Positions 22,096-32,650 of a DNA stretch of 64,000 bases are shown here, piece by piece. This DNA is from Adiantum capillus-veneris. Its lineage: Eukaryota; Streptophyta; Polypodiopsida; Polypodiales; Pteridaceae. Position 1 is the first letter of the stretch; the number at the start of each line of letters is the position of its first letter. The position numbers were made by a program, and so were the translations under genes. The stretch lies in the NCBI GenBank assembly GCA_014529385.2, contig CM043960.1:126082043-126146042 (forward strand), in the 5' to 3' direction. The notes under the pieces were generated by a model. That model searched no databases, was not told the origin of the DNA, and worked only from the letters and a program-made list of their open reading frames with translations.

Positions 22096-24201
22096 TGTGA
22101 GGTCCCTAACCCCGAAAAGATTGGGTCAACTTGATAGATGATCTTCCTTTATTCTCCTCTTTCGTTGACGACACCCTACTTCATTTCCACAAAGTAGAGA
22201 TACGTGTAACAGAAGAGAGGAAGTCCTCTATCCATCATTTACATGGTTATAAGGGTCATACGCCACAAGCCAGGTCGATAAATCTAGAATTTTAATGAAA
22301 GGTGTTTCCTAACATAAAGATGAAATTCCATTGACATATTTAGAATCCATAAACAACGCCTTTTTTCCCACATTTAAGAGGCACGGATGCCATCCATAAA
22401 CCATAAATATGATATGAGACTTAATATAAATTAACTCGCCTAATCAGGTCCATAGATTTTAGGGGCATGTACATTTGGGATTTCTTGCCTCTTGACACAA
22501 TGAGTCTCTAATTTCACTTCTCCTAATAAGAGGGAGTGGAGAGTTTCTCGACTAATCGGAACCACCCATCCTTGATTGGCAACCTGAGCCAGCCCCCACT
22601 TTCCACCCCACACTCACACTTTTTAGCTTGTTTTCTAAGTACTACCACATTGTTTTACATTTACAAACAATGTTCTTTTCTTAATTCCAAGCACAAGTTC
22701 TTTCATCCAGCCCTTCAAACATCACCAAAACATTTCTTTCCCAAACATGGTCTAATCAAGACAGTTCTATAATTCAAAAAAATGAATTCTTTCAATTATT
22801 CTTAAGAGTTTGCCACTACCCACTGATTTTCTTTGTCTAACCAACAGAGCCTTTGCAAAGGATTTACTTATTCATTTACCGCAAAATGCGCATACTTTCC
22901 CAGTCGCTAACCTCAAGGGAGCATCTTGCTAACCGTAAGGCATCCTGCTAACTGCAAGGTATCTTGCTAACCGCAAGAGACAAAAAGAGAGCTGATGATC
23001 TCATCTTAATCTCTGCTAACTACGGAATCACCTTGCTAACCACGAGTTCCATTTGGAAACAAGATATCCTTTCAGCAATTGTTTTCTTTATGTAATTTCT
23101 CAAACAAGATTAACTAACTTCTAATATCAAACAGAGACAGATTATCAAACAGTAATCATAAATCAAACGATTCCTTCTCTACTCTATGAAATCATATGCT
23201 TGTTTCTTGTGATATAATCATGTTTTCTAGACAATTTTAAGGAAATTCTTAGGCTTGACTTATGGTCATCATGTATAACGATGCAGAATTATAAAGTCAT
23301 CTTACCGGATTAGCAACATGTTTGACTACCTCTCGTGGTTGAGGTTGGACGGCTTTGACTTATTATGCAACCAATACCTCCGCTTGAGCAACGTTTGGAG
23401 TAGTTGTTGCCTTCCTCTACATCTTTCTTGGAGGTGGAGCGACATGAGCGTCCTTTTCGCTTCGAGTCACTCGCTTCGAGTCACTCGCTTCGAGGCCATC
23501 GTATTGCGAAAGAGAAAGGAGAAAGTGAGAAAGAGAACTCAAGAATTTGAGGGCACCACGGTGATGGTAGAGAAAGAAGTTAGAGATGGAGATTGCTCGA
23601 GGGTAAGAGCTTGAGGGAGAGAGGTTGATGGAGAGGGGTAACTCCGACGTCAAGGTAAGAGAACTTTCGCTTCTGAGAGTGTGTGTCCTCAAAGTGAAGG
23701 GAGAGGGATCTTTATATAGGCTATCAAGGCCAACTAAGAATAGAGGGAAGCAAGGAGAGATAAGCTCGTGCACGTTCGCAGCTATATTTTTTTTTAAAAA
23801 AATTTATTTTATTTTTTTTGGACACGCATTTTGATGCGCGATTTTGGAGCCTCTTAGATGAAGCTTGGTTTCCAAGAAAAGAGCTCTAAACTAAACTCTT
23901 CCTCTCTTTCTTTCCTAAAAGTACTCCTCCTACTCCTTCTCCTCTAAAATTACTCCTCCTTTCCTAAAATTACTCTTTCTTTCCAAAAGAGTCGACTCTT
24001 ATCTTTAGATACAATCTTGAGGCTTAAGTTTCCCATTAACCTTATTGTTTTCAAGTGAATAAGGGTCATAATTAATAGTTCTAAAATTTGATTTTTGATC
24101 CGATCGTTCTATTAGAATGCTCTTTGACTTAATAAAATGAAAACCTCAAATATTTGCAAAGTAAATGAAGTACTTTTATTGAAAAAAATTGGGTACATTA
24201 A
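22096..24201 (-). repeat. E4 5' LTR, about 2106 bp
   Basis: This is a full partner of 15113-17247. The TATA box (minus) lies at about 23711-23718. The outer end has lost TG: the final bases read ATTAA where the other LTR has ATTACA. It keeps a GTAAGATG donor-like site at about 23299-23305 that is mutated in the 3' LTR. CTAACCGCAAG-type motifs recur at about 22905-23045. The 87-bp block is single here. Confidence 0.9.
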
Positions 24202-24206
24202 AAGGA
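24202..24206. repeat. E4 target-site duplication, right (AAGGA)
   Basis: A perfect match to 15108-15112, placed directly after the outer end of the 5' LTR. Confidence 0.85.
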
Positions 24207-24865
24207 GATCCCCCATTGTATCCCACAGGTAAACACCTGCGTCGGCCTTTTCCAATCATGTAAGACAAAGTTTATACTTAAATCTTCTATGTTATGCTAG
24301 GGCTATCCACGTCAAATATTCTCGATAAATTTTTAATCTTAGTTTAAATTTAGATTAAGTTCGTTGGGTTATAATCTCTTACTTACTAGTTCATTTTAAT
24401 TTTTAATCAAACAAGACTTTAAGAAATACAACGAGTCTCTTAACAGTTTAAGGTTTTGTCTCGACGCAAGTTTTAAGTTAACTCCGACTTTGATGAATTC
24501 CCATTTTGGTCCCTTTGCATCATTTGCCATCCATGGGGAATCTCCATGGAAGCGATGGGAGTTTTATGTTCAAGAAACACAGTCATGACCCCGTCATGAC
24601 ATCTGTGAAGATATCCCCTTATTCCTGCCTTCAAATTTGCAAAACAAACTTGAAAGTAGAGAAACTTGAAATAAACAATGCATATGCCTTTCTGCAATGA
24701 GTTTTGCTTTGGTGTGATCTATGCATGGTAAACACAAAACTTTGGAATGCACTAATTTGCGATCTTGAGACAAATAATCAAGAAACTTCCTTTGAGTGCT
24801 TATGCAAGAGTGAAACCCTTCCATGCATGGTAGTGTAAGAGTGAAAATGTGAGATTCCTAAGAGT
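24202..24865 (-). repeat. Repeat R, copy 1, left half (split by E4)
   Basis: The minus reading matches plus 49539-50175 in order. Shared blocks include CTACCATGCATGGAAGGG, CACTCTTGCATAAGCACTC, GGATAGCCCTAGCATAACAT and GCAATGGGGGAT (one change). Together with 14851-15112 it rebuilds R without E4. No long frame is conserved between the two R copies. Confidence 0.85.
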
Positions 24866-27068
24866 GACATGCTAGTGTAGTGAAAAATGCTCATGTAATA
24901 GTGTATGAATGATTAACAAATTCTTCTTCAAGAAGGGATTTAGGCGAACCTTTGTTACCATGGAGAGGATTAATTATGTAGCTAGAAGAGGCTTATGTTA
25001 TTGATTTCACTAAAAAAATCTCACACATGATCTTTTTCTCTTTGAAAGAAAAAAAAACATATTTCTTAAGTTCAAAGAGAAACTTGTGAAGCTTTCATAT
25101 GAGCATTCTTTTTAGAGTAATTTATAATGCCACTTTAAATAGAATGGTTAATTTCAAAAATTTCCAATACTTAATTTCTCGTGATTATGTGGCAATTATC
25201 TTGTGTATCTTAAAAATAGAAAAATACATTTTTGGCGAGGTTTAAGAATACACCTAGATATTAATCATCATCCAACATGCATGCTATTTTAGTATGATCT
25301 CCAATCATTTATGGTTAAAGAGAGTGCTTTCTACTCTCTCTATGCCATATTACTCTGGCAATCTAGAGAATGAAACTTGAAATATAAGTATGATCTCCAG
25401 TCACCTATGGTTTAAGAGAGTGCTTTCTACTCTCTTTCTATGTCATATTGATTTGGTAATCTAGAGAACTTGAAACAATGGAACTTGAAATAACATCGGG
25501 TTTAGTTGTTCGTAACATGGTTAGTTATGATTAGTAATGAACCATAATTAGAGGGAAACAATGAAATTAAGTAGTTATTTCTTCTTCCCAAGCAAAAGAA
25601 TTGCTTATGGAAAAATGGGAGCGTAAGCATAAATTTATGTAAGCATGAAAGTAAATCACTTTCAAGCAAATGCAAATCATAAATAAAACAAGAAAACATT
25701 ACCTTAGTGTGTGTATGGTCTAGTCTTTTCCTTGCTTTGGATGTAGTCGGCTCTTCATTTCGCTTGAAGACCCCTAATTTGGCTACTTGGAATGAGAGAA
25801 TGGTAAGAGGCAAAGGGGATTCAATCTATGGAAATCTTGAGAATTATGAGAGAGGAGAGGGAGAGTGTAGTGTGAAGAAGAAGATCAACTTTTTGACAAA
25901 CTTGATTAGGGTTTTGGCCATGGCTTCTCTTGGAGAGATCCCATAGTAGAAAGGATTGTGATGCAAGCCTTTATAAGGAAGCCTTTATGCAAGGAGGTTC
26001 CATTCTTGAGTACCCACTCTTGAGGATCCACTTTTGAGAGCTCTCTCTCTTTAGTGTTCACTCTATGGATGGCCTACCCTTGAGCTTAATGCCCATGCTT
26101 AAGAGGCTAGTGCTAATCCATTGTAATCAAAGAAGCTTTTCTTAATCTAATCTCTACTTTCTTCATTAGTCTTAATTCTTCTATTCCATTATGTCATGAA
26201 GTAGTCCTTCTCATTATTCTAGATTTGAGTGTGTGTAATCACTTCTGGCTTATTAACCACTCCTATCCTTCTATGAGCACTCAATTTGTGATATTTAACA
26301 TCTCTAATTAGGTTGATTAAGCTAGTTCTTAATCTTGTGATTAGTGTATATGCCCTATTGTTTGCTTGTGAGTGGATGGGTTTTATGAAACTCTAGCACC
26401 ATTCACCTTGTGTGCGTAGATTTTGATGAAGTCCCTTGATTGGCATGTGGTGATTGGAGAGGCCAACACCAATGCAATTAGTGTGTGTTTGTCAAGAGTG
26501 TGCTTTGAGATTCTAGTCTATCGCAAGTCGGACTTTTGTGGGCTTAATGTGTGTAGGCGATGCTTGATTGATGATGTGATTAGAGTTAGTGGTTCATGGC
26601 TAATCTCTATTTCATTGGATGAGCATTCTCTTGAATCCTCTCATTCGATACATCTGATGCTCGTGCTTCCATGTCGGGTTGCCGATCCTAGGATTGATAA
26701 TTGAGTTGGGTCTTGGGTTGATTAATGTTGTATCTAGAGCACAAGCCCGAGAGAAAAAGGAAAACAAGAGAGAAACTGAGAAAAAATCTTGGGCGACTAG
26801 CAATCAATCTTCCAAAGGCCAATGAGGTTCATGGAAGGCCAAACGTGCTAGAAGAAAATCCCAAATGGAAAAAGAAAAGTTAAACACAAAACTTTCTATG
26901 AAAAGAAAAACAAAAATATCTCAAACCAAATTGCAAAGCAACCTAAGGGCGAAATTAAAACATAAGGCGGATAAGTCCTAGTGAATAAAGTCTTTGAACC
27001 ACTCAACGGGATGCTTGAAGAGTTTGAAGCTAGGCCGAAACCAGACTAGACCAAGACCAAGAGGATAG
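24866..27068. other. Non-coding stretch, possible LTR and leader of E10
   Basis: No gene is recognised; short frames at 25502-25946 and 26423-26803 have no motif. On plus, CTTTATAAGG at about 25968-25977 is TATA-like. ATCTTGGGCGACTAGC at about 26787 resembles a plant primer-site context (compare TTGGCGA at E1 and E9). If so, an LTR ends near 26785 and the leader of E10 follows. Its LTR start was not found and no partner LTR exists in the window. Confidence 0.3.
25291..25485. repeat. 96-bp tandem duplication with hairpin
   Basis: Copies start at 25291 and 25387. Each contains AGAGAGTGCTTTCTACTCTCT, a 7-bp stem with a 7-nt loop. The copies differ at several sites, including a short insertion in the second (CTCTTTCTATG versus CTCTCTATG). 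Confidence 0.75.
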
Positions 27069-28943
27069 ATGGAGAGCATACCTAGACCCAATCCTGGAAA
27101 AACAAAGGTTGGATATGTATACACAACATATCAAAGTAGTCCAAACTTTGATAGAGAAATGCTCAACAAACCCTTTGTCTACTCCACCTCAAGAGATACC
27201 ACAAACAAGTATACAACGAGACTTGGTACTGGAAGGGGGAAACCTCAAGCTTACCAAACAAAACATGTCTCATCTCTTTGAGTGGAAAATCCCACTAAAA
27301 CTGACCCATCCATAGTGCCAAAAATTGAAGACAGATGGCCATTTGAAATATGAAAAGAGGTTAGAGCAGCATGGGAAGGTAGCCAAATTCTAGAATCTGC
27401 ACCTTTCCAAGAATTTGATGCAAATAGACCAAGATATGAAGTAGATACTATTTCTAGATATGGCTCGATATGGCATTTGAACAATCTTTTAATATAGATA
27501 ATCAGACTTTGAGTAACTTACCCTCATATCTAGGAGAGTATGAATGTGCATTACTCAAAAGGCTTCCATCTCCATGGAGAGCCTCATTGCCAATTAATCA
27601 TGCTATATTTGCAAGATCTCTTAGAAATACAAGTCAATAATTTACAAGATCTCCAAGAAATACATGTTAAATGAAAAATCTCTCTATCGGATTTGTTGAA
27701 AATTAAACCACATCTTTGGTGGGATGTTGGAAAGAGTCTAGAAGAGATACGGATCAACTGTAATGTTGAATCCTTAAGCAAGCAAGGAAACCTCGCTAAG
27801 AAGAAATATTTAAAACTTGTATCCATCAAAAAAGTTGGTAAGTATTGAGAGGGTGAAGATGGAAACACATTACTACCACTTGAATATAGAGATGTGAAAA
27901 TCATTGCTATACTTGATAGTAGAACATGAGTAGCCATAGCAACAAAATAGCTATGGGGAAATGGGGAAAATGAGCCATTCTAAGACACTCATGAAATTGC
28001 AATTGGTAGATGGACATAAAGAAGAACCCATGGGACTGATTGAAAAGGTGATTGTCACATCTTGTGGCATATAATATGATCACACCTTTGCTATAGTGAA
28101 TTTTGGTAAAAAATCTGCATAATCCTAGGTAGACCCTTTATGTGTCAGCTTAAGTTTATCCAAGATTGGGGTTACAATTACTTCTATTTATGATAAGGAG
28201 GTGCCATTACTCGGGTGAACACAAAAGATCTGACATACCGAGAAGTTGCAAACAATTTGGTTGAGGAATTTGAATTTCCCACACATATAACCTCTGAAAT
28301 TTCTTCATGGAACATGCAAAAGCACCTCTTTGGATGTGTGTGGCATGCCAACAAGGAAATTTGTATGAGGAAGATTGTGTTTTTGCTGATAGACAAATTG
28401 AAGATGAGGATTACATACCTGATCCGTCCTTGATCATGAATTTGAACCCCTTGAATGGATTCATATTCTAGCTACCTTGGATATATGTACCATAGAGGAA
28501 ACTAAATTTTGTGATGAAAATGGCTATGACATCATGCCCATCATGATGATCAGTTGTTTCCACAAAACATCATAAAATTGGAAATCAATGATGACAAGGT
28601 TTAAACACCTGAATGTTCAATATTGGATACACTCCAAAGTCAAGCACCTCATGTTATTTGGATACACACAAAAGGCAAAATCTCCATAAAAGATCTAGAG
28701 GACAACACCAAAATAGACGAGGATTTAACTCGTGGAACATCGGAGCCATTAGATTTGAACCTTGGAGATGATGAAAGAAGTGATCATAGCACCGACATCG
28801 ACGACGAAGGGATAGAAGGGATATCCACCATAAAGAAATGCTTGTTAACTAGAGACGATATTGAAAAACTCATCGATTTCTTTGACAAGAAGTCCTCTAT
28901 TTCACAAACGAATAAAATGAGCAAGAAAAGAAATTTAGAATGA
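27069..28943 (+). pseudogene. E10: gag end and protease of a non-chromovirus gypsy element
   Basis: Heavily broken reading on plus. Recognisable protease-region text begins near 27985 with MKLQLVDGHKEEPMGLIEKV, continues as DHTFAIVNFGKKS and, after a frame change, IILGRPFMCQLKFIQDWGYN near 28110-28170. This second-lobe signature is also seen in E1 (ILGRPWL) and E7 (ILGHPFM). The downstream acidic linker (28623-28943) has LDLNLGDDERSD and LTRDDIEKLIDFFDKKSS. The gag part before 27985 is too worn to align. RT is absent; the element is cut off before the copia scrap at 29245. Confidence 0.6.
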
Positions 28944-29244
28944 ATCAAGACAAAGGACACAGCTCAAGAGTTTGAGGGAAAACTTCCTCATGTATGTCCA
29001 AGCAAAGTATTGCATCAAAGATAGAATTATTGGGACATAGTGACAACAAAGAAATCAGACTCTAAGAGCGTAAAATGGCAGAGACCAAGGTCCATCACAA
29101 CCTTGAGATGAATGCAAAAAGAAACACAAGGAAACAAAGAACACACAATAGAAAAAAAGAATGTCTAGGCTTGAACAAAACCCAAAATATAGAGTTGAAA
29201 AGGACACTCCAACAAGAATCGAATACAAAATTTGAGACAAGCGA
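28944..29244. other. Junction stretch between E10 and copia scrap C1
   Basis: An open, Lys/Asn/Arg-rich plus reading leads into the copia integrase but has no motif of its own. It may be worn E10 linker or copia sequence; the breakpoint cannot be placed. Confidence 0.3.
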
Positions 29245-29551
29245 GGAATGTTGTGGTCCCATACAAACAAAGTTTTTTGGTGGTACATCTTATTTCATTA
29301 CATTCATAGATGACATGATGCGCAAAGTATGGGTTTACTCTCTAGTGAGGAAAAATGATGTGTACAATATGTTCACAAAATGGATGAGACCCAAAGTGGG
29401 AAGAAACTGTCTACGCACAGACAATGGGGGAGAGTATGTCTCCAATGAGTTTCAATCATTCTATGAATTGCATGGAATAAAAAGGGAGTTTCAATCCTTG
29501 ATCATTTCAATATGGAGGTGGGAGAAGGGATGTAGTACTCCATTAGAATAG
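29245..29551 (+). pseudogene. C1: Ty1/copia integrase core fragment
   Basis: The reading CGPIQTKFFGGTSYFITFIDD, then KVWVYSLVRKNDVYNMFTKW and CLRTDNGGEYVSNEFQSF is the copia integrase core. The first Asp (FIDD) and second Asp (RTDNGGEY) are present. The Glu region is lost: after HGIKREFQ the text runs out and stops at 29551. No copia gag, RT or LTR adjoins. The left neighbour is gypsy E10 on the same strand and the right neighbour is E5 on the opposite strand. Confidence 0.8.
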
Positions 29552-29559
29552 AGCTCCTG

Positions 29560-30040
29560 CAGCAATGTCACCCTTGGACGACAATGTGAAGACTATTCTC
29601 GGTGCTTGTTTTCATGGCAGGCCAATAGAAGTATGTTTTTATCCCTTTTAGGGTAGACTGGATCCCTCTATGCTCTGCATAAGGAGGAGCATGAGATTCA
29701 TACATTACTTTCTCACGTAGTAAGTTAGTAACGCATAGCCTGTTGCCATAGAGAAGATAACCATCTTGTAAAGTAAATGGTCTTCCTTCTTTCCTAGTGC
29801 AAGGGATGAAATCCTATCTTTAAAATTGGGATCGATCGCATACTCATCTATCATAGAAGATAGATCATTGTGAGTTGCTATCGATACCGCATTCACTCTT
29901 TGTCATCTTGAGAGTGCATTGGCTACTTGATTATGCTTGCTAGCAATGTGAGCAATATGAAAATGGAATTGTGAAAGGAAATTTTCCCACCTCATTTGTT
30001 TGTAGGAGAGCTTGGTCTACGTCATGAAGTACTTTGTTTT
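29560..30040 (-). pseudogene. E5 RNase H tail and integrase zinc-finger start
   Basis: The minus reading is KYFMT, then KLSYKQMRWENFLSQFHFHI and ASKHNQVANALSR (RNase H end), then NAVSIATHNDLSSMIDEYA. After a frame change come HAPPYAEHRGIQSTLKGI and YFYWPAMK, the His-His half of the integrase zinc finger. Stops and frame changes break it. The integrase core is missing. It shows what the lost downstream part of E2 probably looked like. Confidence 0.7.
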
Positions 30041-31160
30041 TGTGGACAGTGGCTTTGAGATGTAAATCCCAAAACTTATCTACATATTTGTGAATAGATT
30101 CATAGAGAGAGAGCTTCAAGCTGTGCCATTCGGTGAGTACTTTGTCTTTGGCATGCTAGCATGATGGAAGCTCTTAAAGATTTCCATGTTTGTGGAGCTT
30201 CACCATTTTCTCGTAGGCTAGAACACCATTGCCTGGTGGACTTTTAGAAATGCATAGCTACATGACGTAGCTTAGAGGACTCTATGAAGCCCTCATATCC
30301 AGACACCGCATTGAATTGTTAGATAAAGGCCAAGACTTTCCTCGTAGCACCAAAGGTGCCATCATAGGTAAGGAAAGAGATGTTCTTTCCTCCCTCTTTG
30401 AACGTTTTGAGCTTGGACGACCTTTTCCAGGTGGCATAGGATTTCCTATGGCCTCTTCTCTTGGGCGGTTTGAGAGTTGCACCATCACGTTCTTCAAGAG
30501 GAAGAGGATTAGGAGGATGGAGAAGAGGGTGACCTCTTTCTCGCCTTTTTCTTCCCTTGTTCCTCCTCTTCTACACCATTATTTTCTTTAGAAGAGGAAG
30601 AGGATGAGGAAGATAGAGAAGGGGGTGACCTCTTTCTTGTCTTTTTGTTCTCTTGTTTCCTCTCTTCCCTCTTTGAATTATGGTGAAGAGGAGTATGCAA
30701 TGGTCTTCTCCATTTAGGGGGTGTTGGAGAGAATTTTGCCCATTGTCTTCGTGGAGCCATCTCTCGAGGTGGCAGGAGATTTTCTTCTTTCTCATTCTTT
30801 TTTTGGGGGCTCTACTGTTGAAACTTAGGCTCTCCTTTGAGAGGGAGATGCCTCATCGAGTAGTAAGTTTTTGAGCCCTTTGTACAGATCCTCCTCTTCT
30901 TCCCTTATCGGATAGAGTCCTCTTTTGGAAGTCTCACCAAGAGATTTCCTAGGTACTCTCTCTTCTTGGTGGGCAGTTTGGAGAATACCATGGGTGCACA
31001 GTTGCTGTAGCACTTCACCTTGGAGGGATGGATTGCCCAGGGCTTGTTGAAGCCAAGAAACAAGATAGTTTACAAGCATAGGGGCATCATTAGTTGCTCT
31101 TTCATTAGCAAAGGCAAAGCTATCAACATTCATTTCAATCTCTTTTCCCTTGTCAGCCAT
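30041..31160 (-). pseudogene. E5 gag, truncated
   Basis: The start is ATG at 31160 (MADKGKEIEMNVD), matching the E2 gag start. It has NDAPMLVNYLVSWLQQAL, NPSLQGEVLQQL and IREEEEDLYKGLKNLL, followed by the Lys/Arg/Ser-rich spacer (30500-30770) with several frame changes. The capsid core is read in pieces at 30050-30300, close to the corresponding E2 bases (shared AGTGGCTTTGAGATGTAAATC). It ends at the deletion junction. Confidence 0.75.
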
Positions 31161-31564
31161 ACTAGAACATTTTAGATGTACATTTTTACTTGTACTTTGG
31201 CACTTCAAGCCCTAGTTGCTACTCCTTTTTACCTTCAAAGATAAGCATCAAGCATCTATACCCGTGGTTCAAATATTATTAATTGCAAGGAATAGAAGAG
31301 AGGGTTTCACAAAGCCAAGATAGCACGGTTCCTGTCAAGCTTTTAATAGCTCGATATGGTTAATCCATAGGCAACCAAGCCCCATAGGAATTCATTATTA
31401 AGACCATAGCTCTCGACGGTACCTCCGTTAACTGCATAAAGTAGACGTGCGTCAAGGATGAAAATCCCCTATTCTACTTACTTATTTTTTTGCAATTAAT
31501 AACACCAACCATTTGTAGAAAGCTTGAGGACCTCTCTTCTTGAGCAAGAAAAGAGAAACCAATA
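31161..31564 (-). other. E5 untranslated leader
   Basis: Similar to the E2 leader. No coding signal seen. Confidence 0.6.
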
Positions 31565-31576
31565 GCTCTGATACCA
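31565..31576 (-). promoter_or_regulatory. E5 primer-binding site (initiator tRNA-Met type)
   Basis: The minus strand reads TGGTATCAGAGC, one base after the LTR end ATGTTACA. Confidence 0.85.
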
Positions 31577-31577
31577 A

Positions 31578-32235
31578 TGTAACATTTAATGCACTAGTAA
31601 CTTGTGTAGCCGAAAATGATTACATAGTGAGCATTTAATTAAGAACAAGTTCCTAATGAGCATAGAGAGAGTACTTAGTTGAAGACAACAGCATAGCAAT
31701 TACATCTAGCTAGTTTGGCATAGAGAATACTTGATAAGAGAGAGAAATAGAACAATTGACAACATTTGAGGACCGGATTTACATGGACACGGTCCCCCCT
31801 CCAAAAAGGCTTTGTATTATAGCTTCTCCCATCAAAAGGGAGACTCTTGTACAATACAATCTTTGTATCCCTTGACAAGACTCGTTGGTGCAATGAAGAT
31901 GGAAGCTTCATGCACCCAATTATGCTTGAAAAACACACCTAGTGGGCCTAGCCTCAATCCCAAGACCTCACACACCTTCAAAGATGGTGAGAGCTAGCAG
32001 GGAATGAAGAAATATTGAGAGGAAGAAGATGTATCTTATGAGAAATAAGTATTCACCTCACATAATCACTCTAATAGCATAGCTTAGCTGAGTAATTTGC
32101 ATGGTAGAGGAGATCAGCATGCCATTGAAGCTTGGCTCTTGGTTGGATTTGCATTCCATAGCCAAGAGTTGTTGGTTTAGGCCTCTACTTCTCAATGCTT
32201 GGAGAAGGAGATGGAGTTCTTGCTCAACACATGAG

Positions 32236-32280
<45 letters not shown>

Positions 32281-32650
32281 AACAATTGGTTAGTCTAAAA
32301 TGCCAACCTCTCTCTCTTCTTGGTCGACCCCTCGTCCCATTTACTCTTGTTGGATTCCCATTGGCTCCTGTAGAGCTTATCCAATAACAATTAAGAAGCA
32401 TAGTTGATAGCCTTGTGACAAGTGTCCGCCTTTTCCCTTTTGTGAGAGCTTTAGGTAATTAGAATAATTTATTTAAACTCTCATTGGACCTTTTAGTCTT
32501 CTGGCCAAAATGAATCAAGCAAGCCATTGGGATGCTGGATGCTCATTGGACCCCTTGCTAGACTGTCCAATAGTCTTCTAGGGAGCTTAATTTCTATTGG
32601 TTCTTTTATTAGGCATTTTTAAATTGATTAGACTAATTTTACTCTTAACA
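31578..32650 (-). repeat. E5 5' LTR, about 1073 bp
   Basis: On minus it runs from TGTTAAGAGTAAAATT to AATGTTACA, with TG...CA ends. It is similar throughout to 13446-14490. It contains a (TG)n tract at 32239-32277 that the E2 LTR lacks (a short GTGTGAGTGTGTGTG stands there instead). Confidence 0.75.
32239..32277. repeat. (TG)n microsatellite
   Basis: About 19 uninterrupted TG units inside the E5 LTR. His-Thr frames across it are artefacts. Confidence 0.95.

Larger units (their letters stand above)
15113..24201 (-). mobile_element. E4: near-complete Ty3/gypsy chromovirus with 2.1-kb LTRs
   Basis: The element of about 9.1 kb has both LTRs, a target-site duplication, a primer site, a polypurine tract and the full gag-PR-RT-RH-IN-chromodomain order on minus. 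Its open frames are broken. LTRs differ at about 27 places in the first 250 bp counted by eye, so the insertion is old. It landed in repeat R. The uninterrupted R copy near 50175 shows the site without the element. Confidence 0.9.
29560..32650 (-). mobile_element. E5: internally deleted relative of E2
   Basis: Minus order: LTR (31578-32650), primer site, leader, gag (from 31160), a deletion junction near 30040, RNase H tail, and the start of the integrase zinc finger. The zinc knuckle, protease, RT and most of RNase H are gone. Gag and LTR resemble E2. The left end is ragged and meets C1 near 29555. Confidence 0.8.
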
